The notes under the pieces are model-generated. The model saw only the letters and a list, made by a program, of their open reading frames with translations, was not told the origin of the DNA and did no database searches. A DNA stretch of 62,647 nucleotides, from contig JAIOZM010000013.1 in NCBI GenBank assembly GCA_021740585.1, positions 1 through 62,647 of the forward strand, written 5' to 3'. Every line of letters begins with the position of its first letter. The stretch's first letter is position 1. The stretch is from Bacteroidales bacterium (GTDB taxonomy: Bacteria > Bacteroidota > Bacteroidia > Bacteroidales > GCA-2748055). Below, one piece after another: positions 45,656-53,147 of this stretch. The position numbers were made by a program, and so were the translations under genes.

Positions 45656-47194
45656 CTATTTGTCTTGTTCGTAAAAGCCTTCAGGATGCTCCTTAGTTTG
45701 TTTCGTAGGCCCTGTGGAGATGGAAACGCTGTTGTTCAGATCAAAATCAACATTCTGGGCTTCCGATTTAACTATTTTAAGAAGTTTCCTCGGATTTAAT
45801 TCAACTTTAGTTATGGCAAATTCCGGCCGGTTAAAATTCAACAGATAATCATCGTAAAATCTGGGATCCTTTTGAGGAGCCAGAAAAGCTTTGCTGGTTG
45901 ATCCATCTTCATTTAAATGACTAAAATAAATTTTAGACAGAACCCCATCTTCTCTTTTACTCACGAACATAAGCCACTTACCATTTTGCGACCAGCTTGG
46001 ATAACTTTCAACCTCATTAGAATTTCCTTTAATCTCATTCAATTTTTTTGAATCGAGAGTGTAGGTATAAATATCTGATTCTTTGTTGTAAATGGAAAAG
46101 TATCCGTAATCGAGCAGGCACATGCTAAGAGTATTATTATCGGCTGCCATACGTGGAAAGGAGATGCTTTTATTTATTTTTCCGGCTTCCAGAATAGTAT
46201 CTGTTTTCCCAAATGATTTAGTTTCAGGATCAAATTCAATGCTATATAAACTATATTTTAATTCGGAATAAATGCTGCTGTCGTTTAATTCAGGAGCCGA
46301 TATATAATAGAGTTTTCTTCCATCGGGCGACCAGGAAGGCATATTCTCCAGTGCGCCGGTTGCAAGTTCTCTTGGGCGGGTAATGGTGTTATTTTCAATA
46401 TCATACAGTACAATGTCGGAAAATTTATCATAAACGAGTGCTGTCATTTCTATATGTGAATGAAAGTCCTGAGCAATACGGTTTACAGAAAAAGCGATGA
46501 ATTTACCTGAAGGATGCCATGAAGGGTAGGCACCGGCACTTCCAATATGTTCACTATTTGTATTAATTAGTTTTGTTGTATTATCGTAACTGATGAGGGT
46601 TCCGCCGTTTTTTGCCCGCATATGGAACATCATCCGATTCGGATCATTGGAGCTGAAGCTGTGACAATTTATGCAATTCTTATCAGTAATGGTATTTGTT
46701 AATATTGGTTTTGTTGTTAAAGTAAGAAGTGACTGTTGGTAAATACCCATTTCACTCCACAGGATGTTAGCCGGTGGGAGTTTTCGATATACGATATATT
46801 CATCAATATTGTCATGGGATACAGCATTTCTAATTTGAGGATATTTATACCAGATCTTATGTTTATCTTTTCTGAACAAGTCAATAATCAAAGTATCGTC
46901 GCGGCTATCGTTAACCAGATTTCGCCATTTATTTTGTGGAATAATAATTTTGTTTTCCCTTGCATCCACCCAGACAGAATTAGTTTTGGTATAAATATGT
47001 GCCTTAAAATCAATTCCTTCCTCCTGAATCTGGAAATTCATGGGGCCCATATTACGGGGTATGGTGATGTTTGTATAATCTGGATAAATAGTTGCTAAAT
47101 CATCCGTCAATTCATACTCATTTACTTCAGATGTGCATGAGCTGGTGGCAATAACGACCAGAAAAATAAATATATAGTTTAATACTCTGATCAT
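45656..47194 (-). CDS. Beta-propeller lipoprotein with one CxxCH haem motif (module B)
   Basis: 512 residues. Lipoprotein signal IRVLNYIFIFLVVIATSSC; beta domain; DKNCINCHSFSSNDPNRMMFHMR (split) with the CxxCH near residue 175; then PD40 blades YPSWHPSGKFIAFSV, MPSWSPDGRKLYYIS, FPRMAADNNTLSM, YPSWSQNGKWLMFVS. It matches the module A protein throughout, e.g. NCHSFS-NDP, QKDP-x-Y, NFNRPE. Five bases separate it from the upstream membrane-protein gene. Likely a periplasmic or outer-membrane cytochrome-like protein; substrate unknown. Confidence 0.8.
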   Translation of the reverse strand: MIRVLNYIFIFLVVIATSSCTSEVNEYELTDDLATIYPDYTNITIPRNMGPMNFQIQEEGIDFKAHIYTKTNSVWVDARENKIIIPQNKWRNLVNDSRDDTLIIDLFRKDKHKIWYKYPQIRNAVSHDNIDEYIVYRKLPPANILWSEMGIYQQSLLTLTTKPILTNTITDKNCINCHSFSSNDPNRMMFHMRAKNGGTLISYDNTTKLINTNSEHIGSAGAYPSWHPSGKFIAFSVNRIAQDFHSHIEMTALVYDKFSDIVLYDIENNTITRPRELATGALENMPSWSPDGRKLYYISAPELNDSSIYSELKYSLYSIEFDPETKSFGKTDTILEAGKINKSISFPRMAADNNTLSMCLLDYGYFSIYNKESDIYTYTLDSKKLNEIKGNSNEVESYPSWSQNGKWLMFVSKREDGVLSKIYFSHLNEDGSTSKAFLAPQKDPRFYDDYLLNFNRPEFAITKVELNPRKLLKIVKSEAQNVDFDLNNSVSISTGPTKQTKEHPEGFYEQDK

Positions 47195-47199
47195 AGGAG

Positions 47200-48975
47200 C
47201 TAGGAGTTTAATTTTTTCTGATATTTACTGTCAAACATAAGGTAATACCAATAGGTATGAGAGAAGCTTTTCACGGCCTGTTTACCTTTCTCTTTACTTC
47301 CGGCACTTTGAATTATCAACGAAAAGTTTTTAAAATCCTGTTGGGTTTTTTCGTCAATTTTAAAGCTCCGTAAATCCAATTTATCGACATTTTTCTGCAC
47401 CGAATAAACCAGCAAAGCCTCTTCAACCAGTCGGGGTAATTTTTTATAACCAAGTCTTTCGAATTCAGGTATCTCAGACGCTAACTTCCCAATATTATGT
47501 ATAAGCAAATAATTTGCGATCAGGTATTCGAATGCCATTTGGTTTTCAGGATTTCTGGCGTAGAATTTTTCTAATTTCAATTGAGGGGTCCCAATTCCTG
47601 TGAAAAAGTCGTCCTCGGGGAAGTTATTTTGCAGTCTCGCAATATCCTCATTGATTTCTCCATTCAAAATCCCCTCATTTATTTGCGACCATTTTTTATA
47701 TACAACAGACCGATTCAGTAGATTCCAGTAGCGTTTGGCAATTGAATATTGTTGTGATGCTGCATAATTAATAATGAGGCATTTTAAAGTATGAGGTTTA
47801 TTCCCCCGGGAAGTTAATGATTCGTTTGCCCAATGTCTCGAATCGTTGCCGTAGCCCATATCGAAATACAAATCGGCTTTTGCCTGTGCAAGCGTGCCAT
47901 TGGAAGCATAATCGAGAAAAAGTGCGTCGATTCCGAAAAGCTGTGGATACATAAAAAGATTGTCGAGGAAATGTCCCTCATCATAAATAGCCCGGTTAAT
48001 ATGAAACTGCACCAGTGGGGATTCAGCGGCAGAAAGTTGTTTGGCCAAATTGAGCACTTCTGTCCATTTTCTTTCCTGGGCTAAGCTTTCAATTTTGTAT
48101 GTTATTTTATGGTTGGAGTTAAATGAAAAACAGAAAACAGCAATAGCTAAAATAATTATTGATATAAATTGAAGCATGCTGAATAATCTTTGCTTTTTAG
48201 GCTTTGCGGCAGATAAATTAGCTTTATGTTCGGTCGATTGAAGAAAAATGAGCAGCAGGGGAGTAAGGATATAAATAATAATAGCTGAGGGTTTTACCGA
48301 TTCGTAAATGGTTGAAACAAAGCATCCAATATATGCCTGTTGAATACTGAAATTAATATTTGCCGCCATACTGAGAGCCGGCAGGGCAATGAGAGCAAGA
48401 AGATAAATTAATTTGAATTTAAATGAAGTAGATTTATGAGCGATCAGAACCACTGAACTGAAATAAAATCCGGGAAGTCCAAATAAATAATAGTTTACAA
48501 ATAAACTCAGAAGGAACAAAGGAATTTTAAATTTCCCGGTTTTTTCAGCAATAAAATAAGCTATAGTTAATACGTAGGTGCTGAAGATAATACTTCCTGT
48601 AATTTTCAGGGAATAGGTATAATTAAAGAGAGGCAATAAAAGAGCAATGGCGATAAGGAAGATTGAAAATTGAAAAAATGGATGTCTGGCATAAGTTTTA
48701 AACAGAAGCTGAAGAGAGAGGAAAAACAATCCGGGCATAATTAAAATGAAAGCATAGCCAATTGCTTTGAAATGAAACAGGGAGATTATATGAAGCACAA
48801 TAATTTCGTTGAAACCACCTGTGCTTTTCAAACCAGCACTTAATTTATCAGGGATTACCTCATGTAAGTAGCAAATGAGGCTTAAGTCGAGGCTGTAAAA
48901 CAAAAGAAATGAAAATACCAGAATAGCACCGATAGAGAATAACTGCAGGCTTTTTTGTTTAGCTAATAAATTCAT
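47200..48975 (-). CDS. Multi-TM protein with TPR-like tail, DUF6057-like (module B)
   Basis: 591 residues, same plan as the protein at 42360-44183: about eight to ten helices in residues 10-290, then a helical TPR-like tail with ADLYFDMGYGNDSRHWANESL, CLIINYAASQQYSIAKRYWNLL and MAFEYLIANYLLIHNIGKL. Weak but collinear identity to module A (DxGYxxxxRHWAxESL). Transcribed with the CxxCH lipoprotein gene directly downstream. Its upstream region is the 178-bp repeat tract by the tRNA-Pro gene. Confidence 0.78.
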   Translation of the reverse strand: MNLLAKQKSLQLFSIGAILVFSFLLFYSLDLSLICYLHEVIPDKLSAGLKSTGGFNEIIVLHIISLFHFKAIGYAFILIMPGLFFLSLQLLFKTYARHPFFQFSIFLIAIALLLPLFNYTYSLKITGSIIFSTYVLTIAYFIAEKTGKFKIPLFLLSLFVNYYLFGLPGFYFSSVVLIAHKSTSFKFKLIYLLALIALPALSMAANINFSIQQAYIGCFVSTIYESVKPSAIIIYILTPLLLIFLQSTEHKANLSAAKPKKQRLFSMLQFISIIILAIAVFCFSFNSNHKITYKIESLAQERKWTEVLNLAKQLSAAESPLVQFHINRAIYDEGHFLDNLFMYPQLFGIDALFLDYASNGTLAQAKADLYFDMGYGNDSRHWANESLTSRGNKPHTLKCLIINYAASQQYSIAKRYWNLLNRSVVYKKWSQINEGILNGEINEDIARLQNNFPEDDFFTGIGTPQLKLEKFYARNPENQMAFEYLIANYLLIHNIGKLASEIPEFERLGYKKLPRLVEEALLVYSVQKNVDKLDLRSFKIDEKTQQDFKNFSLIIQSAGSKEKGKQAVKSFSHTYWYYLMFDSKYQKKLNS

Positions 48976-49134
48976 TTGGATGATGAAATTAGAATCTAAA
49001 ATTAGAAATTTTTGGATTAATTGGTGCTTATTTTTGGGAGAATTCGTACTGATTTTCTTTTGTTGTTTTCCGGGATGATTCGGAAGTGTGATAATGTGTT
49101 TTTGACAAGTAATTTTAGCAGGAGGTAGTTGTAT

Positions 49135-49490
49135 CAGGATTATTTTATGATCGCTGATGGTTGATTAGACAAAATATAAACCCTTTCATCACCTCCTTGA
49201 TCGGTGCTGGATGGTTTTTCTATTTAAAAACTTACGAAAGGAGTACCTTTCAACGTTTTTAAATAGAAAAACCCTCTCGCTTGCACGAAAGGGTTTTCTT
49301 TTGTCGGGGTGGCAGGATTATTTTATGATCGCTGATGGTTGATTAGACAAAATATAAACCCTTTCATCACCTCCTTCGTCGGTGCTGGATAGTTTTTCTA
49401 TTTAAAAACTTATGAAAGGAGTACCTTTCAACGTTTTTAAATAGAAAAACCCTCTCGCTTGCACGAAAGGGTTTTCTTTTGTCGGGGTGG
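49135..49490. repeat. Two 178-bp direct repeats carrying the tRNA-Pro 3' end
   Basis: Copy 1 49135-49312, copy 2 49313-49490, about four base differences, exact 178-base period. Each unit ends with the first bases of GTCGGGGTGGCAGGATT, the 3' end of the adjacent tRNA-Pro (minus strand), which recurs at the true gene. Inside each unit are an 18-bp inverted repeat (copy 2: 49392-49409 with 49433-49450), an inner GAAAGG/CCTTTC hairpin, a terminator-like hairpin, and an outer AAACCCTTTC/GAAAGGGTTT pair. Confidence 0.9.
49445..49475 (-). terminator. Terminator after tRNA-Pro
   Basis: Twelve-pair stem with one mismatch (49446-49457 with 49464-49475), loop of six; on the minus strand it is followed by T-rich sequence and lies seven bases after the tRNA 3' end. 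The other repeat unit has an identical hairpin. Confidence 0.75.
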
Positions 49491-49556
49491 CAGGATTCGA
49501 ACCTGCGACCCCCTGCTCCCAAAGCAGGTACGCTAACCGGACTGCGCTACACCCCG
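49482..49556 (-). tRNA. tRNA-Pro (anticodon TGG)
   Basis: 75 bases on the minus strand. Acceptor arms CGGGGTG/CACCCCG pair over seven bases, the anticodon stem CTGC/GCAG encloses TTTGGGA with TGG, and the T arm has GGTTCGAATCC. CCA is not encoded. The gene is intact and single; it is flanked by partial copies of itself on both sides (see repeats). The usual antisense pseudo-frame seen in annotations runs across it on the plus strand. Confidence 0.95.
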
Positions 49557-49591
49557 AAAAATCTTTTATTTAGGACTAATTTCTTGCAAAA

Positions 49592-49634
49592 CAAGTACGC
49601 TAATCCCGAATACTCGGGACGCTACACCCCGAAA
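49592..49634 (-). pseudogene. tRNA-Pro 5'-half fragment
   Basis: CAAGTACGCTAA ... ACGCTACACCCCGAAA repeats the plus-strand face of the tRNA-Pro 5' half (D arm and acceptor strand). In between, the D-loop region is replaced by a small TCCCGA/TCGGGA hairpin. Not able to form a tRNA. Confidence 0.6.
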
Positions 49635-49687
49635 TCGGACGGCAAAGATAATTGTTTTTTTCTTATTTGAAAATTTATGAGATTTAT

Positions 49688-49727
49688 TTTTAGACCTCGG
49701 AGGTTTATAAACCTCCGAGGTCTAAAA
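49688..49727. repeat. RAYT-type palindrome, copy 2 (perfect, 40 bp)
   Basis: A perfect 40-base palindrome centred at 49707.5 containing ACCTCGGAGGTTTATAAACC, 77 bases from the transposase stop codon. Confidence 0.85.
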
Positions 49728-49803
49728 TAAGAAAAAATATAAATTATCCAAATTTAATTTTCGTGAAGTATTTCGAATATATTTCCTGGCAAGCAATCTT
49801 CTT

Positions 49804-50418
49804 TTAAAACTCTAAATCGCTATATTTCTGAGGATTATACAGGCTGTCAAAATGCAACTCCTTATACTCGAGGTGATTTTTAAAAAGAACCTTTGCCTCT
49901 GGTCCGAATTGTAACTCAGGATTTTTTGTCAAATATTCATCATAGCTGCTCCAGGGGTATTCGATGGGGTGTTTGCAAAAATTATGCTTTACCGGATTAT
50001 TATGAATATAAACAATAATATCCCTAAGATACTCTTGGTCAAATATTTCCTTCCTTTTAAACCTGTTTTCAAATAAACTCCCAGTTCTGTTATACCTTAT
50101 ATTAAAGGCCTTTGCATATGCATTAAACATATTTGAAAATTGCATATGTAATCGTTTTTCAGCATCCAGAGTTTTTAATTCTCTTATTTTTTGGAAGCGT
50201 AATATTTGATTTTCTTCATGAATTTTCACTAATAGGTGAAAATGATTTTTCATGAATACCCAGGAAAAACAGTTCGCGACCGGAAGTAAGTATTTAATAA
50301 TAAGATGTTTGAAGTGATGGTAGTTATCATCTTCGTAAAAAATATCGCAGGAATTTATTCCTCTGTTATAAATGTGGTAATATTTCCCAAATTCTAATGG
50401 ATTAGGTTCAATAGCCAT
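49804..50418 (-). mobile_element. REP-associated tyrosine transposase (RAYT, Y1/HUH family)
   Basis: 204 residues. HUH motif in KNHFHLLVKI, catalytic tyrosine region FNAYAKAFNIRYNRTGSLFE and the RAYT tail EYLRDIIVYIHNNPVKH, PWSSYDEY. RAYTs are single-copy IS200-like nucleases that move or process short palindromes in the genome without an insertion-sequence structure of their own. Here the gene is bracketed by copies of the ACCTCGGAGGT palindrome (49688-49727 and 50443-50475), with a third at 10501-10535. Apparently intact. Confidence 0.92.
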
Positions 50419-50442
50419 AATTCAGTCCTCCAATTCATTTTC

Positions 50443-50475
50443 AACCTCGGAGGTCTATAAACCTCAGAGGTCTAA
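50443..50475. repeat. RAYT-type palindrome, copy 3
   Basis: ACCTCGGAGGTCTATAAACC followed by TCAGAGGTCT: same motif, one base changed in the second arm, 25 bases upstream of the transposase start. Confidence 0.8.
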
Positions 50476-50549
50476 GATTAATAATCAATTCAAATTTGTG
50501 GGGCTAAAGGTTACCAATCATCAGGTTTTTCTATACAAATACCTCCTTT

Positions 50550-53015
50550 CTATTTTAAATATTCCAAATATTTCTGAACATACCTTATATCTCTGTAACT
50601 ATAATTTTCTCCTAAAAATTCCTTTGCAGGTTGCACCAAGCGATTGTCAGCCTTCTTGAAGTAATCCATAATCGCTTTCAATTCTTTTTCTCCAACTAAC
50701 TTGTTAATTTTCAACTCCCCACTTGCTACCTTTAACGCTAAGTGCGACTCAATGGTGGTAACAGCAAAGTTTCTTTCTTTAGCTATTTCTTCTTCAGACA
50801 TGCCTTTTAAAAACATTTTCAAACTGATACCTGTACTGTCTTCTTTGGTTTTTCGCTTCTTCTTTTCCGTGCTAACTTCCTTTACTTCAAATTTTAATGA
50901 ATCATCCTTGAAATTTGAAATTATTTTCAGTAGCTGACTCCCATACAATCCTACCTTTTTCTGACCTATGCCTTTTATCATCCCCAGCTCTTTTAGGGTC
51001 GACGGCTGATGATTCGAAAGGTTTATCAATGCTTTAAGGTGGATTACCATATAATGCGAAAGCCCTTCCTCTGCGGCAATTTTATTCCTGAATTTAATCA
51101 GTTCAGCATACAATTGTGGATTTTTTATCTCCTCTGACAGGTCGGCCACAGTTGTTTTTTTCGATGTTCTTTTTGGTAGCTCCTCTAGCTCAGCTTTTGC
51201 TCTGGCGGATAAATAGTCCTTAATTTTAAATCCGTCTTTGCAACTGTCCAGACTTTGATTCTTTTTGTAAAAATTGAGGTATAATTTATCTGAGGATTCC
51301 TTAGCAACTTTTTTTACTTCCTTATTATCACTTTCAATTTTAATTTCATCCAGGAAATTGATGAAATCTGTTATTTTTTCTGAATAATACCGGGCAGCTT
51401 TTTTTATGCGAGCTTGTAATTCTTCATTATCCTCTATATTCGAATTGCTTTGTGATAAATGTCCGATTTGGGCCAGAAATTTATCCTGAACCGAAATAAT
51501 TTCCTGCTGAAAAAGAGTTTTGAGCTTTCTTAATTTCTCATCGGTTTTACCAATAAGGCTGGCTGAATGTGACTCAGATACCTGTAAAAAATGATTGATG
51601 CTGTATTTAATGGAATTAAACGAAAATAGCTCCAACATCAGCTCTTTTTCATATTCAAATATTGAGCTTCTTAAGGTTTCGGATGTAGGCTGATTCTCTT
51701 CTGCGCTTTTTGTGAAGCCATAAACCTGACTGTTATTTATAAAGCAATCCGATCGTAAAGGTGAGTTGAGGACCATTCCCTCCAGACTTTTACAACGACT
51801 CAAAGCTACGTATACCTGTCCGTGTGTGAAGGCCGCACTGGCGTCTATTATGGCTTTTTCAAAGGTCAGACCCTGACTTTTATGGATGGTAATGGCCCAG
51901 GCAAGCTTTAAGGGATGTTGAACAAATCGTCCGATTATATTCTCCGATATCTCCCTGGTCTCATTATCAATGGAATATTTTATATTTTCCCATTCCAGCG
52001 GTAGTACTTCTATAAGGTTGTCATCATCCTCGCATTTTACCCAGATTACATCATCTTCAATCTCTTCAATAACACCTATTTTACCGTTGTAAAATTGCTT
52101 ATCAGGATTTGGATCATTCTTGACAAACATCACCTGAGCACCTACTTTTAATTCCAACTCAATATCAGTGGGATAGGAGTACTCGGGGAAATCTCCTTCA
52201 ATTAGGCCGGTCATTACAACCGGCTTCCCTGCCAACTTCTTTAAACGTTCCTGATTGATACTTTTTGCCTGATTGTTATGCGTGGTCAGAATAATGTATC
52301 CCTCTTCTTCTTTATTAATAAAACCGGGGATGTATCTTTTGTTTAACTCTTGCAGACTTTGCTGGTCGATGGTGTTATTGCGCACCAGATTTAAAATATC
52401 CAGAAACTTCTGATCGCTTTGCCGATATACTTTTTCTAGTAAAATGGTGATGTAATTTGCTTGCTTTAAAGCCCTGCTGCTAAAGAAAAATGCAGTGTCG
52501 TAATAGTTTTTCAGCAGATCCCATTCATCATTCTTTACAACCGGTGCCAATTGTTGCAAATCGCCAATGAGTAAAAGTTGCACCCCGCCAAATGGCTTGC
52601 TTCGATCTCTGTATTTTCGCAGAACCCCATCAATACCATCAAGCAAATCGGCTCGAACCATGCTTATCTCATCAATCACAAGAAGATCGAGGCTTTTGAT
52701 AATATTAATTTTTTGTTTGCTGAATCTGTGCTGAAATCGTTCTGCCCTGCTTTTTTCATTCCTTTTTTGAATATCCGTATCGGGAATGATAGGTCCGAAA
52801 GGCATCTGAAAAAAAGAGTGAATGGTCACCCCGCCAGCGTTAATAGCCGCAACTCCGGTTGGAGCCACAATAATAATGCGTTTTGAAGAGATGGACTTCA
52901 AGTGATGAAGAAAAGTCGTTTTTCCGGTTCCCGCTTTACCTGTAAGGAATATATTTTTCCCGGTAAAAAGGGTGAACTTTTCAGCTAAGTCTAGTTGCGC
53001 GTTTTCCCCCGCCAT
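50550..53015 (-). CDS. Pif1-like DNA helicase with HRDC and HTH_40-type C-terminus
   Basis: 821 residues from the ATG at 53015 (MAGENAQLDLAEKF); the 30 residues before it lie in the promoter region. Superfamily 1B helicase motifs: GKAGTGKTTFLHHL, APTGVAAINAGG, IDEISMVRADLLD, LIGDLQQLAP and the C-terminal AITIHKSQGLTFEK. Behind it is a charged region, then an HRDC-like domain (about 640-715: LIKFRNKIAAEEGLSHYMVIH) and a helix-turn-helix 40 segment (LKMFLKGMSEEEIAKERNFAV). This combination is common in Bacteroidota. Probably unwinds stalled or recombining DNA. Convergent with nothing; not part of an evident operon. Confidence 0.9.
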   Translation of the reverse strand: MAGENAQLDLAEKFTLFTGKNIFLTGKAGTGKTTFLHHLKSISSKRIIIVAPTGVAAINAGGVTIHSFFQMPFGPIIPDTDIQKRNEKSRAERFQHRFSKQKINIIKSLDLLVIDEISMVRADLLDGIDGVLRKYRDRSKPFGGVQLLLIGDLQQLAPVVKNDEWDLLKNYYDTAFFFSSRALKQANYITILLEKVYRQSDQKFLDILNLVRNNTIDQQSLQELNKRYIPGFINKEEEGYIILTTHNNQAKSINQERLKKLAGKPVVMTGLIEGDFPEYSYPTDIELELKVGAQVMFVKNDPNPDKQFYNGKIGVIEEIEDDVIWVKCEDDDNLIEVLPLEWENIKYSIDNETREISENIIGRFVQHPLKLAWAITIHKSQGLTFEKAIIDASAAFTHGQVYVALSRCKSLEGMVLNSPLRSDCFINNSQVYGFTKSAEENQPTSETLRSSIFEYEKELMLELFSFNSIKYSINHFLQVSESHSASLIGKTDEKLRKLKTLFQQEIISVQDKFLAQIGHLSQSNSNIEDNEELQARIKKAARYYSEKITDFINFLDEIKIESDNKEVKKVAKESSDKLYLNFYKKNQSLDSCKDGFKIKDYLSARAKAELEELPKRTSKKTTVADLSEEIKNPQLYAELIKFRNKIAAEEGLSHYMVIHLKALINLSNHQPSTLKELGMIKGIGQKKVGLYGSQLLKIISNFKDDSLKFEVKEVSTEKKKRKTKEDSTGISLKMFLKGMSEEEIAKERNFAVTTIESHLALKVASGELKINKLVGEKELKAIMDYFKKADNRLVQPAKEFLGENYSYRDIRYVQKYLEYLK

Positions 53016-53147
53016 AATAGTAGGTTTTATGTTATCAATAAAATATGCGGGGTTGTTTTTTATAAAAATACAAAAAAAATTAATTCTGAAGAAATCAAAA
53101 AGCAATTTTTAGCATTAAATAAAATTGTCAGAATAGAAATGCTTCTT

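Noticed and set aside
49135-49490. 178-bp repeats as a CRISPR array or integron attC sites
   Set aside because: Units are adjacent without variable spacers, no cas or integrase gene is near, and the hairpin lacks recognisable attC R/L boxes.
49479-49670. Plus-strand open frame starting SGWQDSNLRPPAP
   Set aside because: It is the antisense of the tRNA-Pro gene; this peptide is a well-known false annotation.
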